DNA from: Streptomyces sp. AC1-42W
Lineage (GTDB): Bacteria > Actinomycetota > Actinomycetes > Streptomycetales > Streptomycetaceae
DNA length: 64,000 nucleotides
Reading direction: 5' to 3'
NCBI RefSeq assembly: GCF_003248355.1
Contig: NZ_QKWY01000001.1
Coordinates: 1,322,001-1,386,000, forward strand
The notes beneath the pieces are model-generated. The model was not told the DNA's origin and did not search any database. It worked only from the letters and a program-made list of their open reading frames with translations. This document shows positions 33,701 to 41,438 of this stretch, one piece after another. The stretch's first letter is position 1; every line of letters begins with the position of its first letter. A program made the position numbers and the translations under genes.

Positions 33701-33790
33701 CTGCTCCCCGCACACGCGGGGATGGCCCCCTGCATCTGCTCCTGCGGCAGGAGGTGTGGAACTGCTCCCCGCACACGCGGGGATGGTCTC
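33701..33790 (+). CRISPR. CRISPR mini-array 2, two repeats and one 32-bp spacer
   Basis: Repeats at 33701-33729 and 33762-33790 read CTGCTCCCCGC-ACAC-GCGGGGATGG followed by CCCC or TCTC. The spacer is exactly 32 bp. None of the leader motifs of arrays 1 and 3 precedes it, so it looks like a leaderless remnant. It lies in the 444-bp gap between the lipoprotein and a membrane protein gene; nothing else is seen there. Confidence 0.85.
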
Positions 33791-34001
33791 GCCCCAAGGG
33801 CGCAGCTCGTGCCTCCACCTGCCCGTTCTCCGGGGGGACCGTTCGGCACGGCGCCGGCGGGCCATCGCGGAGCCGATCGTTGCAGGAGGCGTAGGCGCAG
33901 GGCGGCCCCCAACCACACGCTCTCCGGCGGGGTGTACGCGTTGAGTCACAAAGCACTTGGCACTCGCCAACCAGCCATAACGGCCGGTTTACGATGCACC
34001 G

Positions 34002-34610
34002 ATGCTGCCCTTCGCACCGCCGCAGATACCGGCGAACGAACTGAGACCCGGCCGCTTTTGGTACGCCATAGCGGCCGCGATCGTAGTTGTGCTGGCCGCC
34101 TTGGGCGTGGTCGTCGGGGTGTACCAGTTCAAGAGCGTGACCGACGCCGTGGACACCCACCACAGGTTCGCCGACGGCGACACCGTCTCCCTCCAGCTCG
34201 GACCGGACAGCGACAAGTCGATCTGGATCAAGAACCGTGGGCCGTCCGACGACCAGAAGTGCGGCATCGCCGGACCGGGCGATCCCAGCCTCGGCGGTCC
34301 GGGGATCGACTTCTACTGGACCCGCGACGAGACCTGGAACCCGCTCTTCGCCCTGGAAGTGAGCCAGGCCGGCACGTACGAGGTCACCTGTGAGTCCAAG
34401 GGGCCGTCACAATACGCAGTCGGGGAATCCGGTGGATTCGTTGAGTTCATGCGCGGCTCGGTTCTGGCGATCGTGCTCCCGATGTGCGGGTTCGGCATCG
34501 GCCTGACCATCGTGATCGTCGTCGCCGTCCGCCGCAGCGACCACCGCAAGCGCCTCCGCGCCGAACGCTACGGCCCCGGCCCCGGCGATGCGCGCCACAC
34601 CGCAGCCTGA
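34002..34610 (+). CDS. Membrane protein of unknown function, two TM segments
   Basis: The 202-residue protein has an N-terminal membrane span (WYAIAAAIVVVLAALGVVVG), an extracytoplasmic domain of about 95 residues with two Cys (QKCGIAGPGD and YEVTCESKG), a second span (SVLAIVLPMCGFGIGLTIVI) and a basic cytoplasmic tail. The ATG is at 34002. No family is recognised. It lies between CRISPR arrays 2 and 3. Confidence 0.7.
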   Translation: MLPFAPPQIPANELRPGRFWYAIAAAIVVVLAALGVVVGVYQFKSVTDAVDTHHRFADGDTVSLQLGPDSDKSIWIKNRGPSDDQKCGIAGPGDPSLGGPGIDFYWTRDETWNPLFALEVSQAGTYEVTCESKGPSQYAVGESGGFVEFMRGSVLAIVLPMCGFGIGLTIVIVVAVRRSDHRKRLRAERYGPGPGDARHTAA

Positions 34611-34730
34611 ACGAGCGGAGGCCCACGGGGTGGGCGCCGAGTTGGCACCGAAACGCTTCCCGCGCGACGATGCAACGACGGAGCCGTGACTCGGCCTACC
34701 TGAAATACCCACTGTGAGGACTTTGACCGC

Positions 34731-34797
34731 TATGCCGGTTCCAGCGAAAGTGGTCAAAAACCGGGTCCCCACGATACAAACAAGCAGGTCACGCACT
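34731..34797 (+). promoter_or_regulatory. CRISPR leader of array 3
   Basis: TATGCCGG, GAAAGTGGTCA and GCAGGTCACG stand 67, 52 and 14 bp before the first repeat, exactly as before array 1. Between these blocks the two leaders differ, so the motifs are conserved rather than simply duplicated. Confidence 0.75.
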
Positions 34798-35290
34798 CTG
34801 CTCCCCGCGCCCGCGGGGATGGTCCCGACGTGGCCCCGGCCGGGCCCATCTTCATGGACTGCTCCCCGCGCCCGCGGGGATGGTTTCGCCACTGTAACGG
34901 ATCAGACCCGCTCAGCCCACTGCTCCCCGCGCCCGCGGGGATGGTCCCTCGGCAGCGTCCTCGCCGTCGAAGAGCGCATCCTGCTCCCCGCGCCCGCGGG
35001 GATGGTCCCGCCGAGGCCGCCCGCGAGCTTGCCGAGCTCAACTGCTCCCCGCGCCCGCGGGGATGGTCCCGAGTTCGGGAGGTACAGCTCGGGGAAGAGC
35101 TGCTGCTCCCCGCGCACGCGGGGATGGTCCCTCCACCGACGGCTACCGCTGGACGATGCTCGGCTGCTCCCCGCTGCCGGCGCGGCGCCCGCAAGCCCGC
35201 TCGCTGCTCCCCGTACGCTCGCGGGGACGGTCCCAGCGCCCCAACAGGGCTACCCAGCAAGCCGCTCCCCGCGCTTCCAGCCCCCGGTAA
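34798..35290 (+). CRISPR. CRISPR array 3, type I-E-like, 6 good and 3 degenerate repeats
   Basis: Repeats begin at 34798, 34859, 34920, 34981, 35042 and 35103 with 32-bp spacers. The consensus is CTGCTCCCCGC-GCCC-GCGGGGATGGTCCC; repeat 2 ends TTTC and repeat 6 has GCAC in the loop. At the far end repeats decay: 35164 keeps only its first 10 bases, 35204-35234 is 31 nt long after an 11-bp spacer, and 35262 retains the 5' half. Decay at the right and a leader at the left fix the orientation as plus. Confidence 0.93.
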
Positions 35291-35348
35291 CAGGCCCGTC
35301 CACCCCGCCCCAACTCCCGTTGGCCGCCGTCCGTCGTACCGCCCCGCT

Positions 35349-35354
35349 ACCGTG
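35349..35354 (+). promoter_or_regulatory. Candidate -10 box of a leaderless phosphotransferase gene
   Basis: TACCGT ends 7 nt before the ATG at 35362, with no ribosome binding site between, the usual geometry of leaderless genes in streptomycetes. Confidence 0.5.
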
Positions 35355-35361
35355 GTGCCGT

Positions 35362-36291
35362 ATGAGCGATACGCACACGCATGCACCCGTCGACATCACC
35401 GCCGACCTGATTCGCGATCTTCTCCGTGACCAGCATCCCGATCTCGCCGGGCTTCCGCTGAGCCTCGGTGCGCGGGGGTGGGACAACCAGTTGTGGCGGT
35501 TGGGGGACGAGCTGGCCGTGCGGTTGCCGTGGGCGACGGCGGGGGCGGATGAGTTGCTGCTCAAGGAGCATGCGTGGGTGCCCCGTCTCGCCCCGGACCT
35601 TCCGCTGCCGGTTCCCGTGCCGCAGCGCCTGGGCGTGCCGTCCGAGCGGTTTCCGCGGAGCTGGCTGGTCACCACCTGGGTGCCGGGCGAACCCGGTGAC
35701 CGGGTTCCGGTGACGCGGGGCGAGGAGGCGGCCGACGCGCTGGCCGGGTTCCTCACGGCGCTGCACCGGCCGGCTCCCGCCGGGGCGCCCGAGGGCCGGG
35801 GGCGGGGCGGGCCGCTGGCCCCGTACGGGAAGTACTTCGAGCAGATGCTCGCCTCCGTCACCGAGCGGGGTCTCGTCCCCGACCCGGACGGTATCCGCGC
35901 GGTCTGGGAGGACGCGGCCGCGGCCCCCGACTGGACGGGACCGGCGATGTGGGTGCACGGGGACCTGCATTCCGCCAACGTGTTGACGGCAGACGGCACG
36001 TTCTGCGGCGTCATCGACTTCGGCGACCTCTTCGCCGGCGACCCGGCCTGCGACCTCGCTGCCGTGTGGAACCTGCTCCCGGAGGGGGTCGCCGACCGCT
36101 TCCACGCAGCCTACGAACCGACCCCCGACGTGGCAACTCTGCGCCGCGCCCGAGGATGGGCGGTCATGCGCGGGATGTCCGGGCTGCTGATCGGGGACGA
36201 CGGCGATCGCGGCCTGTCCAACGGGAAGCCGACCTGGGGCCCGCCGGCGCGGGTCGCGCTGGAGCGGCTGGTGGCGACTGCGGGGCGGTAA
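35362..36291 (+). CDS. Aminoglycoside phosphotransferase family protein (APH)
   Basis: The 309-residue kinase-like protein starts at ATG 35362. The N-lobe has GWDNQLWRLGDELAVRLPWA. The catalytic loop is WVHGDLHSANVL, and the metal-binding segment is VIDFGDLFAGDPACDLA. It fits the broad phosphotransferase enzyme family that includes antibiotic kinases and many enzymes of other substrates. It lies directly after the decayed end of CRISPR array 3 and is probably leaderless. Confidence 0.87.
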   Translation: MSDTHTHAPVDITADLIRDLLRDQHPDLAGLPLSLGARGWDNQLWRLGDELAVRLPWATAGADELLLKEHAWVPRLAPDLPLPVPVPQRLGVPSERFPRSWLVTTWVPGEPGDRVPVTRGEEAADALAGFLTALHRPAPAGAPEGRGRGGPLAPYGKYFEQMLASVTERGLVPDPDGIRAVWEDAAAAPDWTGPAMWVHGDLHSANVLTADGTFCGVIDFGDLFAGDPACDLAAVWNLLPEGVADRFHAAYEPTPDVATLRRARGWAVMRGMSGLLIGDDGDRGLSNGKPTWGPPARVALERLVATAGR

Positions 36292-36468
36292 GGCCGTAGC
36301 GGGTGGTGTGGCCGTTCCCGTATCGCCGGATGCGCCGTGAGCACGGGGAACCGGCCCGAGTAGCGTTCCCCCTGAGCCACCAACCCGCCGACCGGCAGGG
36401 GCGGATGGACGTGTGCCACCGCAGGGCCGGTTGCCGGTTCGGCGGTACGGGGAGGGGCGGGGGCGGCC

Positions 36469-36663
36469 ATGGCCGAAGGCGACTGGGACGACGACAGCGC
36501 GTACAAGGACGCCGTCCAACGTGCCGAACGCACAACGCGGTTCGGCTGGCTGACGATCGGGGCCACGGTGGGCACACTCGGCTGCGCCCTCCTCGCGGCC
36601 ATCGGCGCGGTGGCGGTGATCGTCGTCCTGGCCGCCTACGCGTACATCGAGGCGCGAGGGTAG
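36469..36663 (+). CDS. Small single-domain membrane protein
   Basis: The 64-residue protein MAEGDWDDDSAYKDAVQRAE continues into a long hydrophobic hairpin (FGWLTIGATVGTLGCALLAA ... VAVIVVLAAYAYIEARG). The ATG is preceded by GGGGAGGGGCGGGGGC. Probably two spans with an acidic cytoplasmic N-terminus. No family recognised. Confidence 0.55.
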   Translation: MAEGDWDDDSAYKDAVQRAERTTRFGWLTIGATVGTLGCALLAAIGAVAVIVVLAAYAYIEARG

Positions 36664-36891
36664 GGCGTACGGCCAAGGAGGACCGGGGGAGGGGCATTGG
36701 GCGGGGCGGCGGGCCCTCCCCGGAGCCCGTCTGCTCGGGTCGGCGCCGTCACAGCGGGCGAGCCGTACCGGCCCCACCGCTCGGCGCCCCCGACGAGCGG
36801 CCCGGCCGGGGGCCCTCAAGCTCACGCACCCGAGCGGGCCTCAAGCCACGACGCCCGCCGGCCCTCAAACCCGTAACGGATCGCGGCGCGC

Positions 36892-37080
36892 TCAGCCCCC
36901 GTACGGTCCCATCCCCTGGCTCTGCGCGTGGCTGTGCGCGAGGCCCTGGGCGTACCCCTGCTGTGCCGCCCCGCGACGTGCGGCGCCCTGCTCGCCGGAG
37001 CCGCCTCGTCGGCGCAGCACGAGCAGACACGCGACGAGAACCACGGCGACAACTGCCACGACGGTTACGGCTACGACCAT
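36892..37080 (-). CDS. Small DUF6479-like membrane protein
   Basis: The 62-residue protein has one N-terminal span, MVVAVTVVAVVAVVLVACLL, followed by a basic, Gln/Gly-rich cytoplasmic tail ending MGPYGG. This matches small streptomycete proteins annotated DUF6479. The ATG at 37080 lies behind CGGGGAACATC. No neighbour suggests its role. Confidence 0.5.
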   Translation of the reverse strand: MVVAVTVVAVVAVVLVACLLVLRRRGGSGEQGAARRGAAQQGYAQGLAHSHAQSQGMGPYGG

Positions 37081-37197
37081 GATGTTCCCCGTTCCACAGG
37101 AGCGACCGCGTCCCGGCCCCCGCTGGTTCCTCCCATCGTCGCTCCTCAGCGACCCGAACGGAAGGGCGATTCCGGCCCGATCACGCCGCCGCTGCCC

Positions 37198-37383
37198 TCA
37201 GAACCCGTGGTCGGGCGCGCTGAGGGACGCGGCGAACGAGGCGAGCGCCGCGAAGTCGTCGTCGCGCAGCCCGATGCGCGGATTGACGTGATGGAGGCGC
37301 GCGGGGGCCGCGTGCCGGACACGTACGCAGGTCTCGTCGGCGTCGCCCTGCTCATCGTCCACCCAGGCGAAGGGGCGGTCTTA
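37198..37383 (-). pseudogene. C-terminal fragment of a HAD-like protein
   Basis: The minus strand reads RPFAWVDDEQGDADETCVRV ... NPRIGLRDDDFAALASFAAS and ends DHGF with TGA at 37198-37200. WVDDE followed by an N-P-R-x-G-L turn resembles the end of HAD-superfamily proteins of streptomycetes. In frame upstream is a TAA and no further homology, so only the last about 60 residues survive. It occupies the gap between a small membrane gene and the NADAR gene. Confidence 0.4.
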
Positions 37384-37509
37384 TGCGGACATGAGAATGT
37401 CCGGCGGATTCCTGCGGACGCCGGGGGGAACGGCCTTGCGCCTCGCGACGGGATTCTCTCTGCCGAAAAGACAGTGGGGATGGGAGGTGGAGCCCGGCAC
37501 AATGACAGG

Positions 37510-38637
37510 ATGATCGGCAACCGGATCACATACCGCAAGGCGGACGGCGTCCGCATACCCGGGACTTGGCGTCACGCCTTCATCTGCAACGGTGGGAAGT
37601 ACTTTCTCACGGACCTTGTCATCTACGCCGACGGGCTCATCGACTGCTGGGGCCTGGTCACCATCGACGAGTTCGAACAGAAGCTGTGCTCCGGCTGGGT
37701 GGCCACCGACCTGCCGGAAGGTGCTGAGGTATCGGCTCACGACCTGGCCGTGTGGAAGTTCAGTGAGCCACGTGCATGGCTCACTCCCAAGTTGCTGCTC
37801 GCCGAGGTGCGGGACACCATCGACCAACTGAACGATCGCCCTGATTCGACCGCGCGGTGCTTGGCCGCAGTCGATGTCTTTCTCGCCGACCGGACCGAGG
37901 AGAACCGCGCTGCCGCACACGCCGCCTATCTCGCCATCCCGAAGACCCAGCGCCGCTATGCGCTGCGCGACATGGACCGCAAGGACGGGCCGCTCAGAGT
38001 GCTGGTTGCCGGGCCGGGTGTCGTGCCGGAGGGGCGGCGGTCCGGCAAGCCTGTGTCCGAGAAGGCCTACGCTGACGCTGTCGCCTACTTCGAGGAGCGA
38101 GGCCGACTGACCTCCGAACGGCCTTCGTGGGTCCCTGCGGATGGACCGGCGACGCCTTACGCACCGGCGATCCAGCTGTACCACTCGCACCCGCAGCAGC
38201 AGGTCGACGACCCGGGCACGGTAGCCCTGCGCAACGACTACCCTGCGTCCATCGATATCGACGGTATCGTTTACTCGTCGGTCTCCCACGCCTATTGGTC
38301 TTTGTCAGTCGCCGACTCCACTGTGCAAGCCGCCGTCGCCGCAGCGGATACCTCGTACAGCGCCCGCAAGCTGGCCGCAGCCGCCACTCGTCGCGAGGGC
38401 TGGGAGCATGCTCGTACGGCCGTCATGACCACACTCCTGCGCGCCAAGTACGTGCAGCACCCCGACTTGGCCGAAATCCTGCTGGAAACGGGCGACGCCA
38501 CCCTCGTCTACGATGACGTCGACTCCGACTTCTGGGGCGACAACGCCGGCCGCGGCCGCAACTGGAACGGTCGCCTCCTCGAACTCGTCCGCTCTGAGCT
38601 GCACGCGCAGAGTGCCGGAAGCGGACTCCAGCCGTAG
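37510..38637 (+). CDS. NADAR-domain protein with an N-terminal DUF7638-like domain
   Basis: The 375-residue protein starts at ATG 37510. The first about 110 residues (RITYRKADGVRIPGTWRHAF ... DLVIYADGLIDCWGLV) form a beta-rich domain of unknown role like DUF7638. Residues about 240-365 are a NADAR (YbiA-like) domain: YSSVSHAYWSLSVAD, RTAVMTTLLRAKYVQHPDLA, LLETGDATLVYDD, DFWGDNAGRGRNWNGRLLELV. NADAR proteins are N-glycosidases acting on riboflavin precursors or on ADP-ribosylated bases, and some are antitoxins of DarT-type toxins. No DarT is adjacent, so the substrate is open. Confidence 0.8.
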   Translation: MIGNRITYRKADGVRIPGTWRHAFICNGGKYFLTDLVIYADGLIDCWGLVTIDEFEQKLCSGWVATDLPEGAEVSAHDLAVWKFSEPRAWLTPKLLLAEVRDTIDQLNDRPDSTARCLAAVDVFLADRTEENRAAAHAAYLAIPKTQRRYALRDMDRKDGPLRVLVAGPGVVPEGRRSGKPVSEKAYADAVAYFEERGRLTSERPSWVPADGPATPYAPAIQLYHSHPQQQVDDPGTVALRNDYPASIDIDGIVYSSVSHAYWSLSVADSTVQAAVAAADTSYSARKLAAAATRREGWEHARTAVMTTLLRAKYVQHPDLAEILLETGDATLVYDDVDSDFWGDNAGRGRNWNGRLLELVRSELHAQSAGSGLQP

Positions 38638-38700
38638 CCCGTCGAGCCCCCGCAGGCATGAGCCGTCTCTCATCGGGTGCCGGGAATGTCGCGGGAGGCC

Positions 38701-40136
38701 TCAGCCGGAAATGGGCACACCGTCTCCCGACGGGGCGGACGGGGCTCTGGAAGTGCTGCATGCGGCTCTCACATGCGGGTCGCTCTGCGATTCGTACGTC
38801 CAGACGTTGCCGACATTGCGGCCGCCGCGGCGCATCACCATACCGAGGGTGGCCGTGAGCTCGTCCTCGACCTCGGCGAGGAGCTCGGTGCCGAAGACGC
38901 ACAGGGACTCCTCCCAGGGATGCCAGAACGTGCCCATGCGCAGGTCACGCGTGAGCAGCTTGTAGTACTCGCCTTCCCAGCACGCCGCGCCGGGCCAGGC
39001 CGGCTGCCCGGAGCGGGCCGGGTCGAATCGGTAGCCCTGATGCCACCAGCTGACCGAGTAGAGCTGCTTGCCGGGCCGGGCGCAGGCGCGTAGTCCGCGT
39101 TCGACGATGTCCTGGAGGCGCGCCACCCGGTGGTCGAGGGGAGGTCTCGCATCAGGCCGTACGGGTGGCGCGTATCAGTGACGTCCCCGACATGCCAGGT
39201 GACTGAGTCGGGCGGCTCTTCGATGGCCGGGTAGTAGGTGTGGCTGGGCTTGAAGGAGAAGTCGGCCTCGAAGGCTTTGCGCAGCGCGTGGTGATCCGGG
39301 TCGTCGAGCAGCATGGAATCGGGGCGCTGTGCGGCGGGCGGTGGGCCGGCCGGGGGCCAGAGGTAGTCGCGCACGCTCGACAGGGCGCGGAAGCCGGCCG
39401 TGAGGAGGGCGTCCAGGATCGGTCCCTCCGGCGCCTCGGCAGTGAGGTAGAGGCGCTCCGGCGCCTTGCCGGCGCCCAGGTGGAGAGCGTGGTTGTTGCG
39501 GGCCCAGCGGACCCAGTGGGGGAGGAATTCTGTGTGCGGGCCGGTCATGCCCCGGACTGCGACGAACTCCGTCGCCCCCACGGCCTCCGCCCAGCCTGCA
39601 CCGGCGAGTCGGGTCTCCGCTTCCAGCAGCTGGACGTTCAACGCCCGGTTCAGCAGGCTTCCGTGGTCCTCGCGGATGTCCGCCAGGCCGCGCGGGTGCG
39701 GCTCGCAGGCCGCGACGAGCCGGTCGAGCTCCCGCATCCGGCGGTAGCCGTGGCCCAGTCGGCGCACGCGCAGGCCCCGTGCTGGCGCCGTGCCCGTCAG
39801 ATCGCCCAGCTCGGCGATGAGGAGCGTCCGGGGCGGCCCGACGGCCGTGAAGCCGGCGGCGCGCAGTGGCTCCTTCATGGGGATCGGGTCGTGGCCGTAG
39901 GACCGCCACTCGGCCGGTTCGCACCGGGCGGCGAAGGCCTCTTGCTGTCGGCGGATCAGCCTGGTGATTTCCGTCCGGTCGGTCTCCTTGCCCAGGGGAG
40001 CGTGCCGAACGGTGCCGTGCGTGCCGTAGTGGATCCGGACTGCCGGCCCGTCCCGCTCGACCACCGACCCCATCGGTGCCCGTTCCGGGTCATGTCCCCG
40101 TACCCGCTCGTCGTACGCGGCCAGCAGCGCGTCCAC
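38701..40136 (-). pseudogene. DUF2716-containing protein, frameshifted
   Basis: The first about 335 codons from GTG 40136 (VDALLAAYDERVRGHDPERA) are intact up to HPYGLMRDLP. The C-terminal DUF2716 domain (VARLQDIVERGLRACARPGK ... WHQGYRFDPARSG ... MGTFWHPWEESLCVFGTELL) is in another frame ending at 38701. At about 39140-39148 the coding strand reads GACCTCCCCTCGACCAC; one more C would give DLPLDH and fuse both parts into about 478 residues. A C-run deletion or sequencing error explains it. Start is uncertain; a TTG at 40148 is also open. Confidence 0.7.
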
Positions 40137-40403
40137 CCCATCGATCAAGTCCTTGGCCGGGCAGACCTCTGCCCATGGCCGTGGCGATTATCGGAACGAT
40201 CGCCGACATCAGCCACTGATCAAGGCCGGCCGAGCAGCGTGGGACACGCGTGCTCGCCAGGACGTGGGCGGCAGGAAGGGGGCCGTTCCGCCGGGGCGCG
40301 GGCGGGCAGGCTCGCGGGGCGTTCTTGTGGCGGCGAATCCTTTTCGGGGCGCGCGTCTCCTATAGGTGTGCCGACGGGCGTCGGCGTGAGTGGAGGAGGA
40401 CTC

Positions 40404-40496
40404 GTGATCGTGGGAATCGCCGTCGTCGCCGGGGCCGTACTGCTGTGTACGTGCGGCTACTTCGTCGTACGCAGGAGGAGGCAGGGCCGTGGCTGA
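40404..40496 (+). CDS. 30-residue membrane microprotein overlapping the sigma-factor gene
   Basis: GTG 40404 is preceded by GGAGGAGGACTC, a near-perfect ribosome binding site. The product is a single span VIVGIAVVAGAVLLCTCGYF followed by VVRRRRQGRG. Its last 8 bp overlap the GTG start of the ECF sigma gene, and its RRRR codons contain that gene's ribosome binding site (AGGAGGAGG). Coupled translation with the sigma factor is therefore likely. It is too short for usual gene callers. Confidence 0.6.
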   Translation: MIVGIAVVAGAVLLCTCGYFVVRRRRQGRG

Positions 40497-41139
40497 CTCG
40501 TCCTGGCCCGGTGAGCAGCTGGTGGTCGCGGCGCGGGACGGGGACGTCGACGCGCTGACCGCGCTGGTGTCGGGGGCGCATCCGAACGTACGGCGCTTCG
40601 CGCGCTCCCTCTGCGCCTCGCCGGAGGACGCCGAGGACGCGGCGCAGGAGGCGCTGATCATCCTCTACCGCAAGATCGGGATGCTCCGGGCGTCGGGGGC
40701 GCCGGCCTCGTGGATGTTCCGGATCGTCCGCAACGAGTGCCTGCGGCGGGCACGGGCGATGCGGGCGCCGGTGGCGCTGCCGGAGGATGCGCGGGGCTCC
40801 GCTTCCTCCTCCTACGCGCCCGCCTTCGGGGCCGCGTCCGCGTCCGCGTCCACCTCCGCCTCCGCCGAGGACGAGGTGCTGCGGCGGATGGAGGCCGCCG
40901 AGGTGGCGGCGGCCATCGCGGCGCTGCCCGCCGATCAGCGCCGGGTCCTGATCATGCGGGACGTCCAGGGCTACAGCGGGCGCATGGCCGCCGAGGCGCT
41001 GGGCCTCAGCACGGCCGCCATGAAGTCGCGCCTGCACCGCGCCCGTGCCGCGGTCCAGCGATCCCTCCGGCCCGTATCCGAACCCGAACCCACACCTGGA
41101 GGTGCCCATGACGACGCGGACCGGGGCCGGCGCCCCTGA
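40489..41139 (+). CDS. ECF-type RNA polymerase sigma factor
   Basis: The 216-residue protein has sigma region 2 (FARSLCASPEDAEDAAQEAL, IILYRKIGML, WMFRIVRNECLRRAR) and region 4 (IAALPADQRRVLIMRDVQGY then SGRMAAEALGLSTAAMKSRL), joined by an Ala/Ser-rich linker of repetitive codons (40800-40865). The GTG at 40489 sits behind AGGAGGAGG. It overlaps the 30-residue membrane protein upstream and a CPLC-containing membrane protein downstream, either of which could be linked to its control. No classical zinc anti-sigma factor is adjacent. Confidence 0.9.
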   Translation: MADSSWPGEQLVVAARDGDVDALTALVSGAHPNVRRFARSLCASPEDAEDAAQEALIILYRKIGMLRASGAPASWMFRIVRNECLRRARAMRAPVALPEDARGSASSSYAPAFGAASASASTSASAEDEVLRRMEAAEVAAAIAALPADQRRVLIMRDVQGYSGRMAAEALGLSTAAMKSRLHRARAAVQRSLRPVSEPEPTPGGAHDDADRGRRP

Positions 41140-41389
41140 CTTCGCGAGCGCGACCCTGCCCCGTCATCTGGCCCGTGGCGCGGCAGGGTTCGGCGGCCTG
41201 GTCGGCGCGTTCGCGCTGCTCCCGCTCACCGGCCCGCTCAACCTGCTGCTCCTGCCGGCGGGGCTGCTCGCCCTGCGCGGCTGCCCCCTGTGCTGGACCA
41301 TCGGCCTCGCCCAGACCCTCTCCCGCGGCCGCCTCCGCCGCGACTGCGAGACGGGGGAGTGCCGGCTGCGGGTGGGGGACGGGGGGTAG
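41108..41389 (+). CDS. YgaP-like (DUF2892) small membrane protein with CxxC
   Basis: The 93-residue protein starts at ATG 41108, inside the last 32 bp of the sigma-factor gene in another frame. Two adjacent hydrophobic segments (GFGGLVGAFALLPLTG, LNLLLLPAGLLAL) lead to RGCPLCWTIGL, a Cys-x-x-Cys placed as in DUF2892/YgaP-type membrane domains. It may report redox state to the co-encoded sigma factor, an inference from overlap only. A strong bidirectional terminator follows. Confidence 0.72.
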   Translation: MTTRTGAGAPDFASATLPRHLARGAAGFGGLVGAFALLPLTGPLNLLLLPAGLLALRGCPLCWTIGLAQTLSRGRLRRDCETGECRLRVGDGG

Positions 41390-41399
41390 GGGGCGGCGG

Positions 41400-41434
41400 A
41401 CCGGGGCCGCCCCGCCCGCAGGGGCGGCCCCGGT
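41400..41434. terminator. Bidirectional terminator before the defence island
   Basis: ACCGGGGCCGCCCC (41400-41413) pairs perfectly with GGGGCGGCCCCGGT (41421-41434) around a 7-nt loop. It separates the convergent sigma operon and the DrmB gene, whose stop codon begins 5 bp beyond. Confidence 0.8.
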
Positions 41435-41438
41435 GGGC

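Noticed and set aside
24852..35290. cas genes between or beside the CRISPR arrays
   Set aside because: All coding segments here have other identities (DUF397, hydrolase, TnpA/TnpB, GNAT, XRE, methyltransferase, lipoprotein, membrane protein); no Cas motif was seen.
40137..41438. A DrmC-type phospholipase-D nuclease next to DrmB
   Set aside because: No HxKxxxxD motif or suitable frame exists downstream of DrmB; the sigma operon converges there and a terminator separates them.
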